From Streptococcus sanguinis SK1 = NCTC 7863 (GTDB lineage: Bacteria > Bacillota > Bacilli > Lactobacillales > Streptococcaceae): 64,000 bases of DNA. Every line of letters starts with the position of its first letter. Position 1 is the stretch's first letter. Below are positions 25,679-34,794 of the stretch, in pieces. The notes under the pieces were generated by a model. The model had not been told where the DNA came from. It did not search any database and saw only the letters and a program-made list of their open reading frames with translations. Location: contig NZ_GL878507.1 of assembly GCF_000194945.1 (NCBI RefSeq), positions 623,981-687,980 on the forward strand. The letters run 5' to 3'. Position numbers and translations under genes: made by a program.

Positions 25679-28600
25679 AATAAACCTCCCTGTTGTTTCC
25701 ATTCTTCTAAACTAGCATTATTATTTAGCTCATGAACATATAGCTGCGTTAAAATTGCTTGAATAATATTTAATCTCTCTTGCTGAGTAATCGGTCCATC
25801 TACTAGCCCATTGAACTCATTAACGACTTCATAGGTAATAGTTCTTTTATCCTTACTCTTTTGATTTGCTTCTCGCGCCTTTTCTAAAAGGCTCGGATAA
25901 AACTCCGAAATAATTGGAGCAACCTGAAGCATCTTTACCTCGTAAATCGCCTCATCAAGATACATTAAAATTTTACGAATAGATTTGCCACTGATAGGAG
26001 CTCCAAACAAATCATCTCTTAGTTTTTCAATATCTATATTCTCTATCTTTTCATTTCCGGTCAAAAATTTACTGATTCTCAAATAAACATCTGAATAAGA
26101 TTTTGATTCAGTTAGTGATTCTTGGCTATATTGATAACTTTCGAGACTACTATCATACTTCTCCACCTTGCACAAGACCGGCTGAATCCATTCATTTTGA
26201 TAAACTGCTGCAACACCTTTTGGTAATTTTGCTAATTCCAAAATTTGGTCATCATTTAGATTTGCAGATCTACCAACTAGCTCTCGGTCAGAGAAATCAG
26301 GAAGACGCATTATAATTTTAGTATTGGTATTACGGATAACAGATAAATCTAGAAGTCCTGGTGCTTGATCAGCTATAATAAACCCTTCTCCATAAGTACG
26401 TATTTCTGCAATAGCATTAGCGAGCATCTCAACACTTTTTCCAAGAAGGTTGCTTGATTCTGAAGACTGTTCAGTTGAAGTTCTTTTTAATAGATTATGG
26501 GCTTCTTCCAAGACGGTTAGGTGACGAAGCGAAGAATTCATCTCTGCTTGAGACATTCTATATTCTTGCAATTTTAAGACTAATATTCCCATTATTAATG
26601 ATTTAGTCTCACTAGAACCAACCCGACTTAGGTCTATAATCACATTTGAATCAAACAATTGCTGCTCAGATAGTTCATCTTGAGAAAAAATGATACCATT
26701 TATACCATTTGTTAAAGATTCAATTCTAGTCAATAAAGAACCTTTATAAGCGCCTTTATTTTCGCTATCGTACTCACTTGAGTCAATAATTTCTTTTATA
26801 TTTTCAGCAACATCTCTAAATGTTGGATAAATTGAACCATAAGAATTTCTTGATTGAATCAAGTCCCATCCACAATCTATGTACGACTTTTCAACTGCTT
26901 TTTTTAAGACGGCTGGCATAGCGGCATACATAGGCCAACATACATTGAAAATTTCAATTAAACGATCCAGATGTTCTAAAATATGAATTTCCTTAGAAAA
27001 ACTAAAAGGGTTCAATCTGAGCAAAGGAGTTAATTTCGGATTCGTGCCATATACTGCTACATCCTTTTCCTGACCAAAGACATGTTTATACTCCCCTTTT
27101 GCAGGCTCTACAACAAGAAATTTGACATTATTTTCTCTTGCTTCGCTTAAAAGCTGGTAAATAGTATTACTCTTACCAGATCCTGTACTTCCTGTTATAA
27201 AAGCATGGGACGTTAAAGAATTCAAAGATAAATCTACCGAAACCCTTTCCTCGCGGTTCATATGAAAAATATTCCCTAAACGGATGTTTTGCTCAGATTT
27301 ATCACTCAAATCATAAGAAACGATATTTCGACCAAATTCTGTACATTCTATGATAGGCAGGCCAGGTATAGATTTTTGAGGAAAATTCAAAGAATAAGCT
27401 AATTCTTGACTAGACAAAGGAACTGTCGGAGTAATCAAAGATGGATAGACATAATAAGTTTCATCGTTTTCTAAAACACTAGGATTCAATGCAAATATTG
27501 GATGTCGTAAATCCCTCAAATAGTGAACAATTTCTCGAGTATCGGCACTACTCTCTCCCATATCACCACGCCACAGATTAACGGATGATTTACTCATATA
27601 GGACTCTTCTCCCTGAGTCAGAGCTAGGTAAGTATGAGCGACATTATTAGCGATATTTTGGTCTTCGCTAAGTACATAAGCAGCAAACTCCCACATGCCC
27701 AGAGCAGTTCCTTTTTCAAATCGTTTCATCTGTTCATCCAAAACCGATAATGCATGATGAATATTGTGATTCATAAAGAACTGATTAATTCCTTCATTCT
27801 TACCAACCGTAGCTGTTACATTTGAGGCACGAGCAAAATTCGCTCCGATGTTAGAACCAAAATTTACCGCCCGAGAAACTCCCGCAGTCTTTCCCAAAGT
27901 TTCAGAGATAGCTCTACCAGCAGTTTTAGTAACAGCTTTTCCTACTGTCTTAGCGATGGTTTTGCCAGTTGAATCGGAAACAGAAGTACCTCTATTCCAA
28001 GAATGGTTATATTCAGCATGTGCGATATAATTCGCTCCTCCTCCAAAAGAATCTGATGAACCTTTGTTGCTACCACTAGTATGACTGCTGTTAGTCCCGT
28101 CAGTCTGACCACTTGAATCTGTCGTTGAATCTCCGCTAGATTGTATCTTCCCTAGGGATTGATTAGTCGATTGACTTTGGCCATGCTGAATCCCAGCACT
28201 AGCTCCAATATTAACTCCGAAAGTTGCCATGGAAGTCGTTGCGTCAGATTCAGTGAAAGTGTAGCTAGTCTGCCATTTCTCGAAAGGAGCTAAAGCAGAA
28301 TATAATTCAGAAAGCCGCAACTTGCGATTTTCTACATCCTGAATAGGACTCGCCAAAAGAATCAAGCTATAATCTTGACTAGGTCCCTCAGGAATGATAC
28401 CATCAATCAATTTTTCAATTGTTTGGCTAATAAATTTTTCAGATTTCGCAGTTGGAAGGTTAGATACTGTTGCTACAGAGTATGATTTTTGATTATTCAA
28501 GCAAGGAATACGCCCGCGACCGATCTCTTCTTTGACTGTTGAACCAGGAAAATTTCCTTTTATAGCTTCTAGAAGTCGCTTTTTATAATTGTCAACATTG

Positions 28601-29064
28601 ACATTATCGCTAGCATTCTCCGTATTAATTACAGCTAGAAAGACTTTTGTATCATTCTCTGTGCGATGAAAGACCAGGGCAATATTACATCTTTCATTAG
28701 AAAGCACTTCATAGACATTTACTAATTTTTCTAGACTGTTTTCTCGCTTATCTGTAACCCATTTCGTTATATTAAAATAGCGGATATTGTAAGACGGATT
28801 AAAATCATCGTTAAATTCAGCTGAATTTTCTAAAGGAACATACAGTTCTTTTATTTGTTCCAAATATGAGCTGAACACTTCAACACCACACAATGCCAAT
28901 TGCCTGCTAGTAAATTCCTCATCACTAATATCTGGTTGATCTGCAAGATATTTTTCCTTTTGCTCCTCGACAGCCTTTAGCTGCTCTGGACTCAAGGCAG
29001 ATAATTTTGCTAATTTGTCTGCAGCTTTAGCTCCAGCCTTATTGATTAAATTTTTTATTCCCAT
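25675..29064 (-). CDS. HerA/VirB4-like ATPase with Ser/Gly-rich insertion
   Basis: This 1129-residue protein has an N-terminal region (about 1-270) of mixed helices and strands with no motif known to me. A Ser/Thr/Gly/Gln-rich tract (about 280-355) and a repetitive helix-prone segment of Gly-Lys-Thr units (about 365-390) follow. The C-terminal half is a HerA/FtsK-superfamily ATPase: Walker A GSTGSGKSN (about 625-633), VVEPAKGEYKHVFG, Walker B HLTVLEEAHNLL (about 850) and FIIADQAPGLL. EEAH is typical of HerA and VirB4 motors. Such ATPases move DNA or protein. The gene lies 27 bp after the dynamin gene and overlaps the toxin gene. DNA processing (as in HerA defence systems) or toxin export are both possible. 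Confidence 0.82.
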   Translation of the reverse strand: MGIKNLINKAGAKAADKLAKLSALSPEQLKAVEEQKEKYLADQPDISDEEFTSRQLALCGVEVFSSYLEQIKELYVPLENSAEFNDDFNPSYNIRYFNITKWVTDKRENSLEKLVNVYEVLSNERCNIALVFHRTENDTKVFLAVINTENASDNVNVDNYKKRLLEAIKGNFPGSTVKEEIGRGRIPCLNNQKSYSVATVSNLPTAKSEKFISQTIEKLIDGIIPEGPSQDYSLILLASPIQDVENRKLRLSELYSALAPFEKWQTSYTFTESDATTSMATFGVNIGASAGIQHGQSQSTNQSLGKIQSSGDSTTDSSGQTDGTNSSHTSGSNKGSSDSFGGGANYIAHAEYNHSWNRGTSVSDSTGKTIAKTVGKAVTKTAGRAISETLGKTAGVSRAVNFGSNIGANFARASNVTATVGKNEGINQFFMNHNIHHALSVLDEQMKRFEKGTALGMWEFAAYVLSEDQNIANNVAHTYLALTQGEESYMSKSSVNLWRGDMGESSADTREIVHYLRDLRHPIFALNPSVLENDETYYVYPSLITPTVPLSSQELAYSLNFPQKSIPGLPIIECTEFGRNIVSYDLSDKSEQNIRLGNIFHMNREERVSVDLSLNSLTSHAFITGSTGSGKSNTIYQLLSEARENNVKFLVVEPAKGEYKHVFGQEKDVAVYGTNPKLTPLLRLNPFSFSKEIHILEHLDRLIEIFNVCWPMYAAMPAVLKKAVEKSYIDCGWDLIQSRNSYGSIYPTFRDVAENIKEIIDSSEYDSENKGAYKGSLLTRIESLTNGINGIIFSQDELSEQQLFDSNVIIDLSRVGSSETKSLIMGILVLKLQEYRMSQAEMNSSLRHLTVLEEAHNLLKRTSTEQSSESSNLLGKSVEMLANAIAEIRTYGEGFIIADQAPGLLDLSVIRNTNTKIIMRLPDFSDRELVGRSANLNDDQILELAKLPKGVAAVYQNEWIQPVLCKVEKYDSSLESYQYSQESLTESKSYSDVYLRISKFLTGNEKIENIDIEKLRDDLFGAPISGKSIRKILMYLDEAIYEVKMLQVAPIISEFYPSLLEKAREANQKSKDKRTITYEVVNEFNGLVDGPITQQERLNIIQAILTQLYVHELNNNASLEEWKQQGGLL

Positions 29065-29091
29065 AACTTTTCCCTCGAACTACATCTCCAC

Positions 29092-31560
29092 TTATTTCCA
29101 AGATATCATCTGCTTGATTTCATTTACATAAGTTTTAATCTGCTTTTGCTGTTCTTCAAGACTGTAAATTTCTTTAATAACCTTTTGAATTCTCTGATCC
29201 AGTTCCTTCAGTTCCGGACTAAATTCAATAATATTGCTTTTGATAAGACTTCCCAAATCCTGCATCCAATTGTTAAACTTCCGTTCGTGTTCTGAGCGAA
29301 TACTTTCACTGAATTCAGTAAATTTAGCTTTAAATTCTTTATTATAAGTATTAGTCAGACCTGAAATATTTATTTTATTTGATTTTAGTCGATAGTCACC
29401 AATTCTAAAAATGTAACTTAATTCATCTCTATTAAATTTTCCTAAATCAAATTGATTAAAATCTATTTCTTCATAAGAAATAATGATTTCCGAAATAGCT
29501 TTTCTTTTCTCTGGCTGAATATCCAAATCGCCTGAAATAACCTTCTCCAATTCTTTTCGAACATCAGATGTAGCATTAAGCCAAAATTCTTTTGAAAATT
29601 GGTTAAAACTCTCCTTTGCTATAACCACATTTTCACTGAACTGCTGTTTGATAACATTTAGCACTTCTGTTGAAGCCTGTTCTTCAAGCTTTCTTCGTCT
29701 AGCTTCACCTAACTTATAATTATTAAATGAATCTTCTATACGCCCTTTCAATTTTGAAAAAGCATCTGATTCTGAATGAATATCATCAACAATCACTTCA
29801 GGATATTCAAGAGCTATATGTTCATAGAAATCCTTATACAAAGATTCTGCTTTTTCTTTTTTTAAATTCTGGGTCAAACTTTGTAAATAACTCAGCATTT
29901 CCTCAGGGTATCGGCTAGTATAGTCTTCCCTTTCATGAGATATGCTTTTATCAATTGTTTCAAGAATTTCAGATTTTTGAGAATCAAGTTTATTCTGTAA
30001 CTCTACCCTGCGACTACCCAATTCCTGATTTTTCTCTTCGATTTCTTTATCAGTAATACCAATCAATTGATTCAAAGTATCTCTAGCTTGCTGGCACTTA
30101 TCATAATGCGAATATTTATTTACAAAACTCTTGATTGTATCTTCAATTGTTAATAATCCACTATTAGCATAGATTATGTTAGAATTGGATTCTGCAGTCT
30201 CAACCATTGAAGAAATCATCTGCCTAGGGAGAATATTAAAATCAAACAATCTCTTGTAATAATCGTTTTCTGGATCTGAATATTTAGCTTTATAAGTATT
30301 GAATAATTCTGAGTAGAATTCCCCCTTAAGATTCCCATCCAGTTTAGCCCCCAAACCAAGTATGGATGAAACATAAAATATCCCTTGAGCATAAAGTTCA
30401 CGTGGTATCGATTGATTCATAATTTTTTGTTTAAAAGATTCTTTTTTAAATCTTCTCAAGCTAATATCTGCAGTTTCTGCTTTATTTACTACAATCATAG
30501 TAAAACGACTGTCTAAACCTGCAACTTTCTTTAACTTATCTTTTAAATTATCATTATCTGTACTGTCCATCGAACTGCTATCTGTCACAAAAATAGGAAG
30601 ACCATTAGACATCCCTTTCATGGCCTTATCCAAAACATCTGAATGTTGTAAATTAGTAGAAGAATTTGAACCTGGAGTATCAAAAATAGCAATTTTATAA
30701 TTTATATCATCTAGAGCACTTCTGCTAAAAGGTACTTCTATCTCAATCAAATCTCCTATTTCAGAATCTGAAATATCATTCAATTCCTCTAAAACTAAAC
30801 GTACCTTTTCAATAATTGAAGCCGGCTTCTCCTCATCTAAAGCCTCTTTGATTGATGTTAATAATTCTTCCCCATCAGTCAAACCATCCACGACTAACTG
30901 ATAATCTCGAAATTGAATTTTAGCATCTTTTCCTTTAAATGTAATTCTGATACTTGCCCTATCATCATGAGGTGTGGAAGATATTTTGTAAACTTTCGCT
31001 GTGACAGGTGTTTCAGCACTTGGTAATAATTCGGAACCAATTAAAGAATTAATAAACGTTGATTTACCGGCACTATAAGTTCCTAAAACACAAATTGGTA
31101 CAATATCATTAGAAGCATCTGAAAATCTCTTTAATTGTTGCTGAATCTCGCCACTCTCATCCTCAATATTTTTAGTTATCAAAGGATCTAATTTTTGAAA
31201 AATTCGATTTATTTCAGGCAAAACATCTCTAGCATTTTCTAAATAATTTTCTGATTTTTCGAGTTGAATATTCTCAAACTTAATATCCGTAACCAAACGT
31301 TCTAGTTCTTGATACTCATCGTCACTACCTGAAAAACAGATAGACAATACATCATCGGGATTAGAGTATTCAGTAATTATTTGATTTATAATCTCATAAA
31401 CTTTAAAAGGAAAAAATCCAATTTGATACTCACTACAAATCAGTTTGCTATTAGAATTACTATCCTCGTCAATAGATGTCCATGAATTCAGCTGATTATT
31501 CCAACGCTCAAATAAAACCCTTTTTTCATAAGGATTGCTGATGATTTTTATCTTATTCAT
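29092..31560 (-). CDS. Bacterial dynamin-like GTPase
   Basis: This is an 822-residue protein. After an N-terminal region (1 to about 150) comes a dynamin-family G domain: P-loop GTYSAGKST (160-168), switch Thr in PVTAKV, G3 DTPG (294-297) and G4 NKAE (358-361, Glu replacing the usual Asp). The rest is long helices with coiled-coil character, ending in an EEQQKQIKT segment; no strong TM helix is seen. Bacterial dynamins bind and reshape membranes, and some act in phage defence (for example Eleos). It is the first gene of the operon with the ATPase, nuclease toxin and immunity genes. TAGGAG lies before the ATG. The sequence is visibly more A+T-rich than the core genes on either side. Confidence 0.85.
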   Translation of the reverse strand: MNKIKIISNPYEKRVLFERWNNQLNSWTSIDEDSNSNSKLICSEYQIGFFPFKVYEIINQIITEYSNPDDVLSICFSGSDDEYQELERLVTDIKFENIQLEKSENYLENARDVLPEINRIFQKLDPLITKNIEDESGEIQQQLKRFSDASNDIVPICVLGTYSAGKSTFINSLIGSELLPSAETPVTAKVYKISSTPHDDRASIRITFKGKDAKIQFRDYQLVVDGLTDGEELLTSIKEALDEEKPASIIEKVRLVLEELNDISDSEIGDLIEIEVPFSRSALDDINYKIAIFDTPGSNSSTNLQHSDVLDKAMKGMSNGLPIFVTDSSSMDSTDNDNLKDKLKKVAGLDSRFTMIVVNKAETADISLRRFKKESFKQKIMNQSIPRELYAQGIFYVSSILGLGAKLDGNLKGEFYSELFNTYKAKYSDPENDYYKRLFDFNILPRQMISSMVETAESNSNIIYANSGLLTIEDTIKSFVNKYSHYDKCQQARDTLNQLIGITDKEIEEKNQELGSRRVELQNKLDSQKSEILETIDKSISHEREDYTSRYPEEMLSYLQSLTQNLKKEKAESLYKDFYEHIALEYPEVIVDDIHSESDAFSKLKGRIEDSFNNYKLGEARRRKLEEQASTEVLNVIKQQFSENVVIAKESFNQFSKEFWLNATSDVRKELEKVISGDLDIQPEKRKAISEIIISYEEIDFNQFDLGKFNRDELSYIFRIGDYRLKSNKINISGLTNTYNKEFKAKFTEFSESIRSEHERKFNNWMQDLGSLIKSNIIEFSPELKELDQRIQKVIKEIYSLEEQQKQIKTYVNEIKQMISWK

Positions 31561-31591
31561 AATATCTCCTAAATCGCAATAATCTGTCTAA

Positions 31592-31597
31592 ATTATA
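31592..31597 (-). promoter_or_regulatory. Probable -10 element of the dynamin-ATPase-toxin operon
   Basis: TATAAT lies about 32 bp before the dynamin gene start, directly after the rplL terminator. No convincing -35 hexamer stands 16-18 bp upstream. Confidence 0.45.
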
Positions 31598-31651
31598 TCA
31601 TACAATCCTATTTTTTGTTAGCGTTTTAACATAAAAATGATTTTCGGATAC

Positions 31652-31678
31652 AAAAAAACCAAGTCTTTCGACTTGGTT
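31652..31678 (-). terminator. rplJL terminator
   Basis: ACCAAGTC and GACTTGGT pair perfectly around TTTC or GAAA and are followed on the minus strand by seven T residues. It separates the ribosomal operon from the dynamin operon. Confidence 0.93.
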
Positions 31679-31701
31679 GATTTCTATGATTGGAAACTCT
31701 A

Positions 31702-32085
31702 TTATTTAAGAGTAACTGAAGCTCCAGCTTCTTCCAATTTAGCTTTAAGTTCTTCAGCTTCTGCTGCAGCAACGCCTTCTTTGATAACGTTTGGTGCACC
31801 ATCAACAAGTTCTTTAGCTTCTTTCAGGCCAAGACCAGTGATTTCACGTACAACTTTGATAACGCCGACTTTCTTGTCGCCAGCAGCAGTCAATTCGATA
31901 TCGAATGAATCTTTAGCAGCGGCAGCTTCACCAGCACCAGCAGCAGCTACAGCTACAGGAGCAGCTGCAGTTACACCAAATTCTTCTTCGATAGCTTTTA
32001 CAAGGTCGTTCAATTCAAGGATTGAAGCTTCTTTAATTTCAGCAATAATGTTTTCAATGTTCAATGCCATTGTTATTTCCTCCAA
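31702..32085 (-). CDS. rplL: 50S ribosomal protein L7/L12
   Basis: This 127-residue acidic stalk protein has an N-terminal dimerisation helix, an Ala-rich hinge (about 36-56) and the C-terminal domain with [15 protein letters not shown] that contacts elongation factors. It follows rplJ and ends just before a strong terminator. GGAGGAAATAACA precedes the ATG. Confidence 0.98.
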   Translation of the reverse strand: MEEITMALNIENIIAEIKEASILELNDLVKAIEEEFGVTAAAPVAVAAAGAGEAAAAKDSFDIELTAAGDKKVGVIKVVREITGLGLKEAKELVDGAPNVIKEGVAAAEAEELKAKLEEAGASVTLK

Positions 32086-32143
32086 ATAATTTTTAAATTT
32101 ATAATATTTTTTTCGTAGCTAGGCTACGCTGCGTAGCTTAAGA

Positions 32144-32644
32144 TTAAGCTGCGTCTTCTTTGTTGTCTGCAACTGCTTTGACAGCAAGTGCAACGTTGCG
32201 AACTGGCGCTTGAAGTACAGAAAGGAGCATAGAAAGAAGTCCTTCGCGGTTTGGAAGAGTTGCAAGTGCAAGAATCTCTTCTTTTGATGCGACAGCGCCT
32301 TCAATTGCACCACCTTTGATTTCAAGTGCATCAGCGTTCTTAGCAAAGTCGTTCAAGATTTTCGCTGGAGCAACAACATCTTCGTTAGAAAATGCTACTG
32401 CAGATGGTCCAACAAAAACAGATGCCAAGTCTTCAAGTCCAGCTTTTTCAGCTGCACGACGCAAGATTGAGTTTTTGATAACTTTGTACTCAACTTCACT
32501 TCCACGAAGCTCACGACGAAGAACGGTATCTTGCTCAACAGTCAAACCACGAGCGTCAACAACGACGATAGATGCAGCAGCTTTCATTTTCTCAGCAACT
32601 GCGTCAACCAGTTCCGCTTTTTTAGCAATAATAGCTTCACTCAT
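32144..32644 (-). CDS. rplJ: 50S ribosomal protein L10
   Basis: This 166-residue protein begins [16 protein letters not shown] and carries the L10 segment [14 protein letters not shown] and the RREL motif near 45. It forms the base of the ribosomal stalk and holds the L7/L12 dimers. The gene is the first of the rplJ-rplL operon and has a long leader that should bind the L10-L12 complex for autogenous control. Confidence 0.98.
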   Translation of the reverse strand: MSEAIIAKKAELVDAVAEKMKAAASIVVVDARGLTVEQDTVLRRELRGSEVEYKVIKNSILRRAAEKAGLEDLASVFVGPSAVAFSNEDVVAPAKILNDFAKNADALEIKGGAIEGAVASKEEILALATLPNREGLLSMLLSVLQAPVRNVALAVKAVADNKEDAA

Positions 32645-32820
32645 TTAGTGTTTCACCTCCGTAATTATTTTGCTTGGGAATTTTCCAAAAGAAAAACGCG
32701 CCCAAACCTAGACACGAAAGTACAATACGCTTCTTTTTACATGATACGTTTTGTCCTCGGTAGGATCTTTATGAGTCGAGCTCCCCTACTGTCTTAGGCA
32801 GTTTTTTCAAACCATTGATA
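32645..32820 (-). ncRNA. Ribosomal protein L10 leader (cis-regulatory RNA)
   Basis: The leader of about 170 nt between promoter and rplJ contains the pieces expected in the Firmicutes L10 leader. These are GACAGTAGGGGAGC, complementary to the later CCTACCGAGG segment, and an A-rich stretch (GACAAAACG) near the presumed L10 binding site. L10-L12 binding is known to repress expression in related bacteria. No covariance search was run. Confidence 0.75.
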
Positions 32821-32849
32821 ATTATAGCAAAAGAAAAAAAAGATTGCAA
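32821..32849 (-). promoter_or_regulatory. rplJ: rplJ promoter
   Basis: TTGCAA (32844-32849) and TATAAT (32821-32826) are 17 bp apart, near consensus. The -35 hexamer lies within the second arm of the terminator for the gene upstream. Confidence 0.8.
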
Positions 32850-32869
32850 GATTTTTATACAATCTTTTT
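32834..32869 (-). terminator. Terminator that contains the rplJ -35 element
   Basis: AAAAAGATTG pairs with CAATCTTTTT around a 14-base loop and is followed by a T run on the minus strand. It would end transcription from the accessory gene at 32927-33550 and at the same time carries TTGCAA of the rplJ promoter. Confidence 0.7.
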
Positions 32870-32926
32870 AAATTTAGTCATTATTTTCTGCAAATTTCTT
32901 ACTTGACTAATATCTACTTCTTTCCC

Positions 32927-33550
32927 TTAGTCGAAAGTTTCGAGTTCAATATAATCAAAGTTCTCTCTTATATAATCAAATAAGGCATCTTTACAAGCTT
33001 TCTGATTAATTCCGGCAAAACTTCGCAACTCATTTGTACGGAGTTCAGATTCACTGCCATCAAGATACCATGCAGAAAAATGAACTCGTCTCACCTTATA
33101 ACGACTACCTAAACGATACATCTTCATAAATGCATCTATCTTAGAACATTCTGGCAGGTAGGCAATATCAAATGTCCTGTAACAAATGAGATGATCGCCA
33201 TAAACCAAAACTTGCAAATCTTTGTCAAGGTAGTCCGCATCATTAAGATTTTGCCAGTCCTCCTCAAGCTCAGGATAACAATCTCTCAATTCCTGAATAT
33301 TACTGTTTAACAAAAGATTATTTTTTATCATTCTATAGATAGACTTGACTAAACTCATATTGAACCAAATAAAGGAAAGAACCAACATAAAATCTTCACG
33401 AATCATATCTAGCCAAAATGATAATCCTACTTTTAATGTATGATCAATAAAACTACACGAACCCAAACCAAAGAAGATAGCGCAAAACATTGGACTGACC
33501 ATCATCAAAATTCTAGCTTTTAGCGGAGAAAACTTAATCCTTTTTCCCAT
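32927..33550 (-). CDS. Unknown two-TM membrane protein (possible immunity protein)
   Basis: I do not recognise this 207-residue protein. Two hydrophobic segments (about 12-32 and 48-70) at the N-terminus are followed by a soluble domain of about 130 residues on the cytoplasmic side. That domain has DLQVLVYGDHLICYRTFD, a shape seen in small membrane proteins with a PH-like domain. GGAGGAGCTGGGGG stands before the ATG. It lies in accessory DNA between the ribosomal operon and a TipC-like lipoprotein gene, so an immunity role is possible, but nothing in the sequence proves it. Confidence 0.7.
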   Translation of the reverse strand: MGKRIKFSPLKARILMMVSPMFCAIFFGLGSCSFIDHTLKVGLSFWLDMIREDFMLVLSFIWFNMSLVKSIYRMIKNNLLLNSNIQELRDCYPELEEDWQNLNDADYLDKDLQVLVYGDHLICYRTFDIAYLPECSKIDAFMKMYRLGSRYKVRRVHFSAWYLDGSESELRTNELRSFAGINQKACKDALFDYIRENFDYIELETFD

Positions 33551-33579
33551 TTCCCCCAGCTCCTCCTAAACTCAATTCT

Positions 33580-33714
33580 TTATCGCCTTTTATATCGCAT
33601 TCCTCCTCTTGTGTATTTAACTTTGTTTCCATCTGGCGACTGAACAGTGATCTTATTCATAACATTTGCTTTTGATTGCGTAATATACCAAATTAATTTA
33701 ACAAACTTAAGCAT
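33580..33714 (-). pseudogene. Short ORF, probably a toxin-tail remnant
   Basis: A 44-codon frame that ends with ITVQSPDGNKVKYTRGGMRY plus three basic residues. No ribosome binding site precedes the first ATG. It may be the C-terminal tail of a lost toxin-like gene or a chance frame. Confidence 0.3.
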
Positions 33715-33758
33715 TTTTTACTGGGGAGGTTAAGTAAAACACATACGCTGTCAATTCA

Positions 33759-34475
33759 CTACTCATTATCATTCACCTCTCTATATTCATTTATTATAGT
33801 TTCTGATTTTAGGGAACGCGAAGTAGACATATTAACTTGAACATATTTTCTATCATCACTGATATTTCTGGTAAACGAAAGAACAAAATTTTCATTTTGA
33901 TTTCTCCAAGATGAATCCAAGTGATTCTTTTTTGCTAATTCCTCATCCAAATAATATGCCAAATGATAGGCAGGAACTTCAGGGGTATATCGACTATTAA
34001 TCAATTTATAGCCGGCCAATATTTTTTCAGAAAAAACATTGGATTGAAAGAGAAAAGTGATGTTTTTCGTTTCTTCCTCCATAACATAATCTGAATCTAA
34101 ACTCTCCCACCCTTGAGCAGAATATTGAATATTGTGTTTGTACTCAATCTCACTAGTTTTATCATCTTCAAAAAACTGTCCAGTTTTTTTTTCAATAAAT
34201 CCTTTAATGGATTTATCAATAGGATTCCCTGAAACATTTATAGAATATTGAACATCTTTCCCAGTCTCGTCAAAATTTGAAACTGTATAAATAATTTCAA
34301 ATCCTTTTGGATAAAATTTAAACAAGTCCAAAACATTTGCAGTAGAATAAATTTTTTCTAAATCCACAAACTGACTTTCCACATGAGCTCGGCTATTTTT
34401 ATCACAACCGAACAAATTTGTCATCATTACTAAACCTCCTAAAATTATAATGAATATTTTTAAAAATTTCTTCAT
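33759..34475 (-). CDS. Lipoprotein resembling TipC-type immunity proteins
   Basis: This is a 238-residue protein with a lipoprotein signal ending LFGC (lipid-bearing Cys near 24). The mature part is an alpha/beta domain with repeated strand patterns such as KGFEIIYTVSNF and YVQVNMSTS. Surface lipoproteins of this size and pattern include the TipC family that protects streptococci from LXG toxins such as TelC; I place it there only tentatively. The ATG at 34475 is preferred because AAAAGGAG lies 6 bp upstream; the frame from 34502 would add nine charged residues ahead of the signal. No toxin gene is intact nearby. Confidence 0.6.
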   Translation of the reverse strand: MKKFLKIFIIILGGLVMMTNLFGCDKNSRAHVESQFVDLEKIYSTANVLDLFKFYPKGFEIIYTVSNFDETGKDVQYSINVSGNPIDKSIKGFIEKKTGQFFEDDKTSEIEYKHNIQYSAQGWESLDSDYVMEEETKNITFLFQSNVFSEKILAGYKLINSRYTPEVPAYHLAYYLDEELAKKNHLDSSWRNQNENFVLSFTRNISDDRKYVQVNMSTSRSLKSETIINEYREVNDNE

Positions 34476-34544
34476 AACCTTCTCCTTTTCCTTAGCCATC
34501 ATCCCATTGTTTGAAAAACCATGGTTTATCCTTGTGATTTTATT

Positions 34545-34778
34545 CCATTATCTCCTCCTTCATCTTGGTCAGTACCTTAAGCATTTCTTGAACTTGGTGC
34601 AGGAAAAGACTGATAGAATCCTGACCAGCAGGTTTTTCACAGGGGTTTATTCATTTATAAATCGTCTGATTAGAGATGCCATACTCTTTGACTAATTCCG
34701 AGAATAGCTTACATGAATCATGTAAACGAACAAGGGGTTCCTTGAATTCTTGGCTGTACTTTTGTGATATGTAAACAT
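34545..34778 (-). pseudogene. Decayed IS3-family transposase OrfA
   Basis: The minus strand reads MFTYH, then after a one-base frame change KYSQEFKEPLVRLHDS and LVKEYGISNQTIYK, then a stop where the family continues with Trp. Farther on, in another frame, QVQEMLKVLTKMKEE resembles the end of OrfA. So the gene has a frameshift and a stop, and no OrfB or terminal repeats were seen. It shows past insertion-sequence activity in this accessory stretch. Confidence 0.75.
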
Positions 34779-34794
34779 CTCCCTTAGTTATCTA

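Noticed and set aside
31637..32089. A 150-codon plus-strand frame opposite rplL
   Set aside because: The Ala/Ser-rich product is the mirror of L7/L12 codon bias; the ribosomal gene on the other strand is certain.
34450..34695. An 81-codon plus-strand frame
   Set aside because: It runs antisense to the lipoprotein signal peptide and the transposase remnant and has no ribosome binding site.
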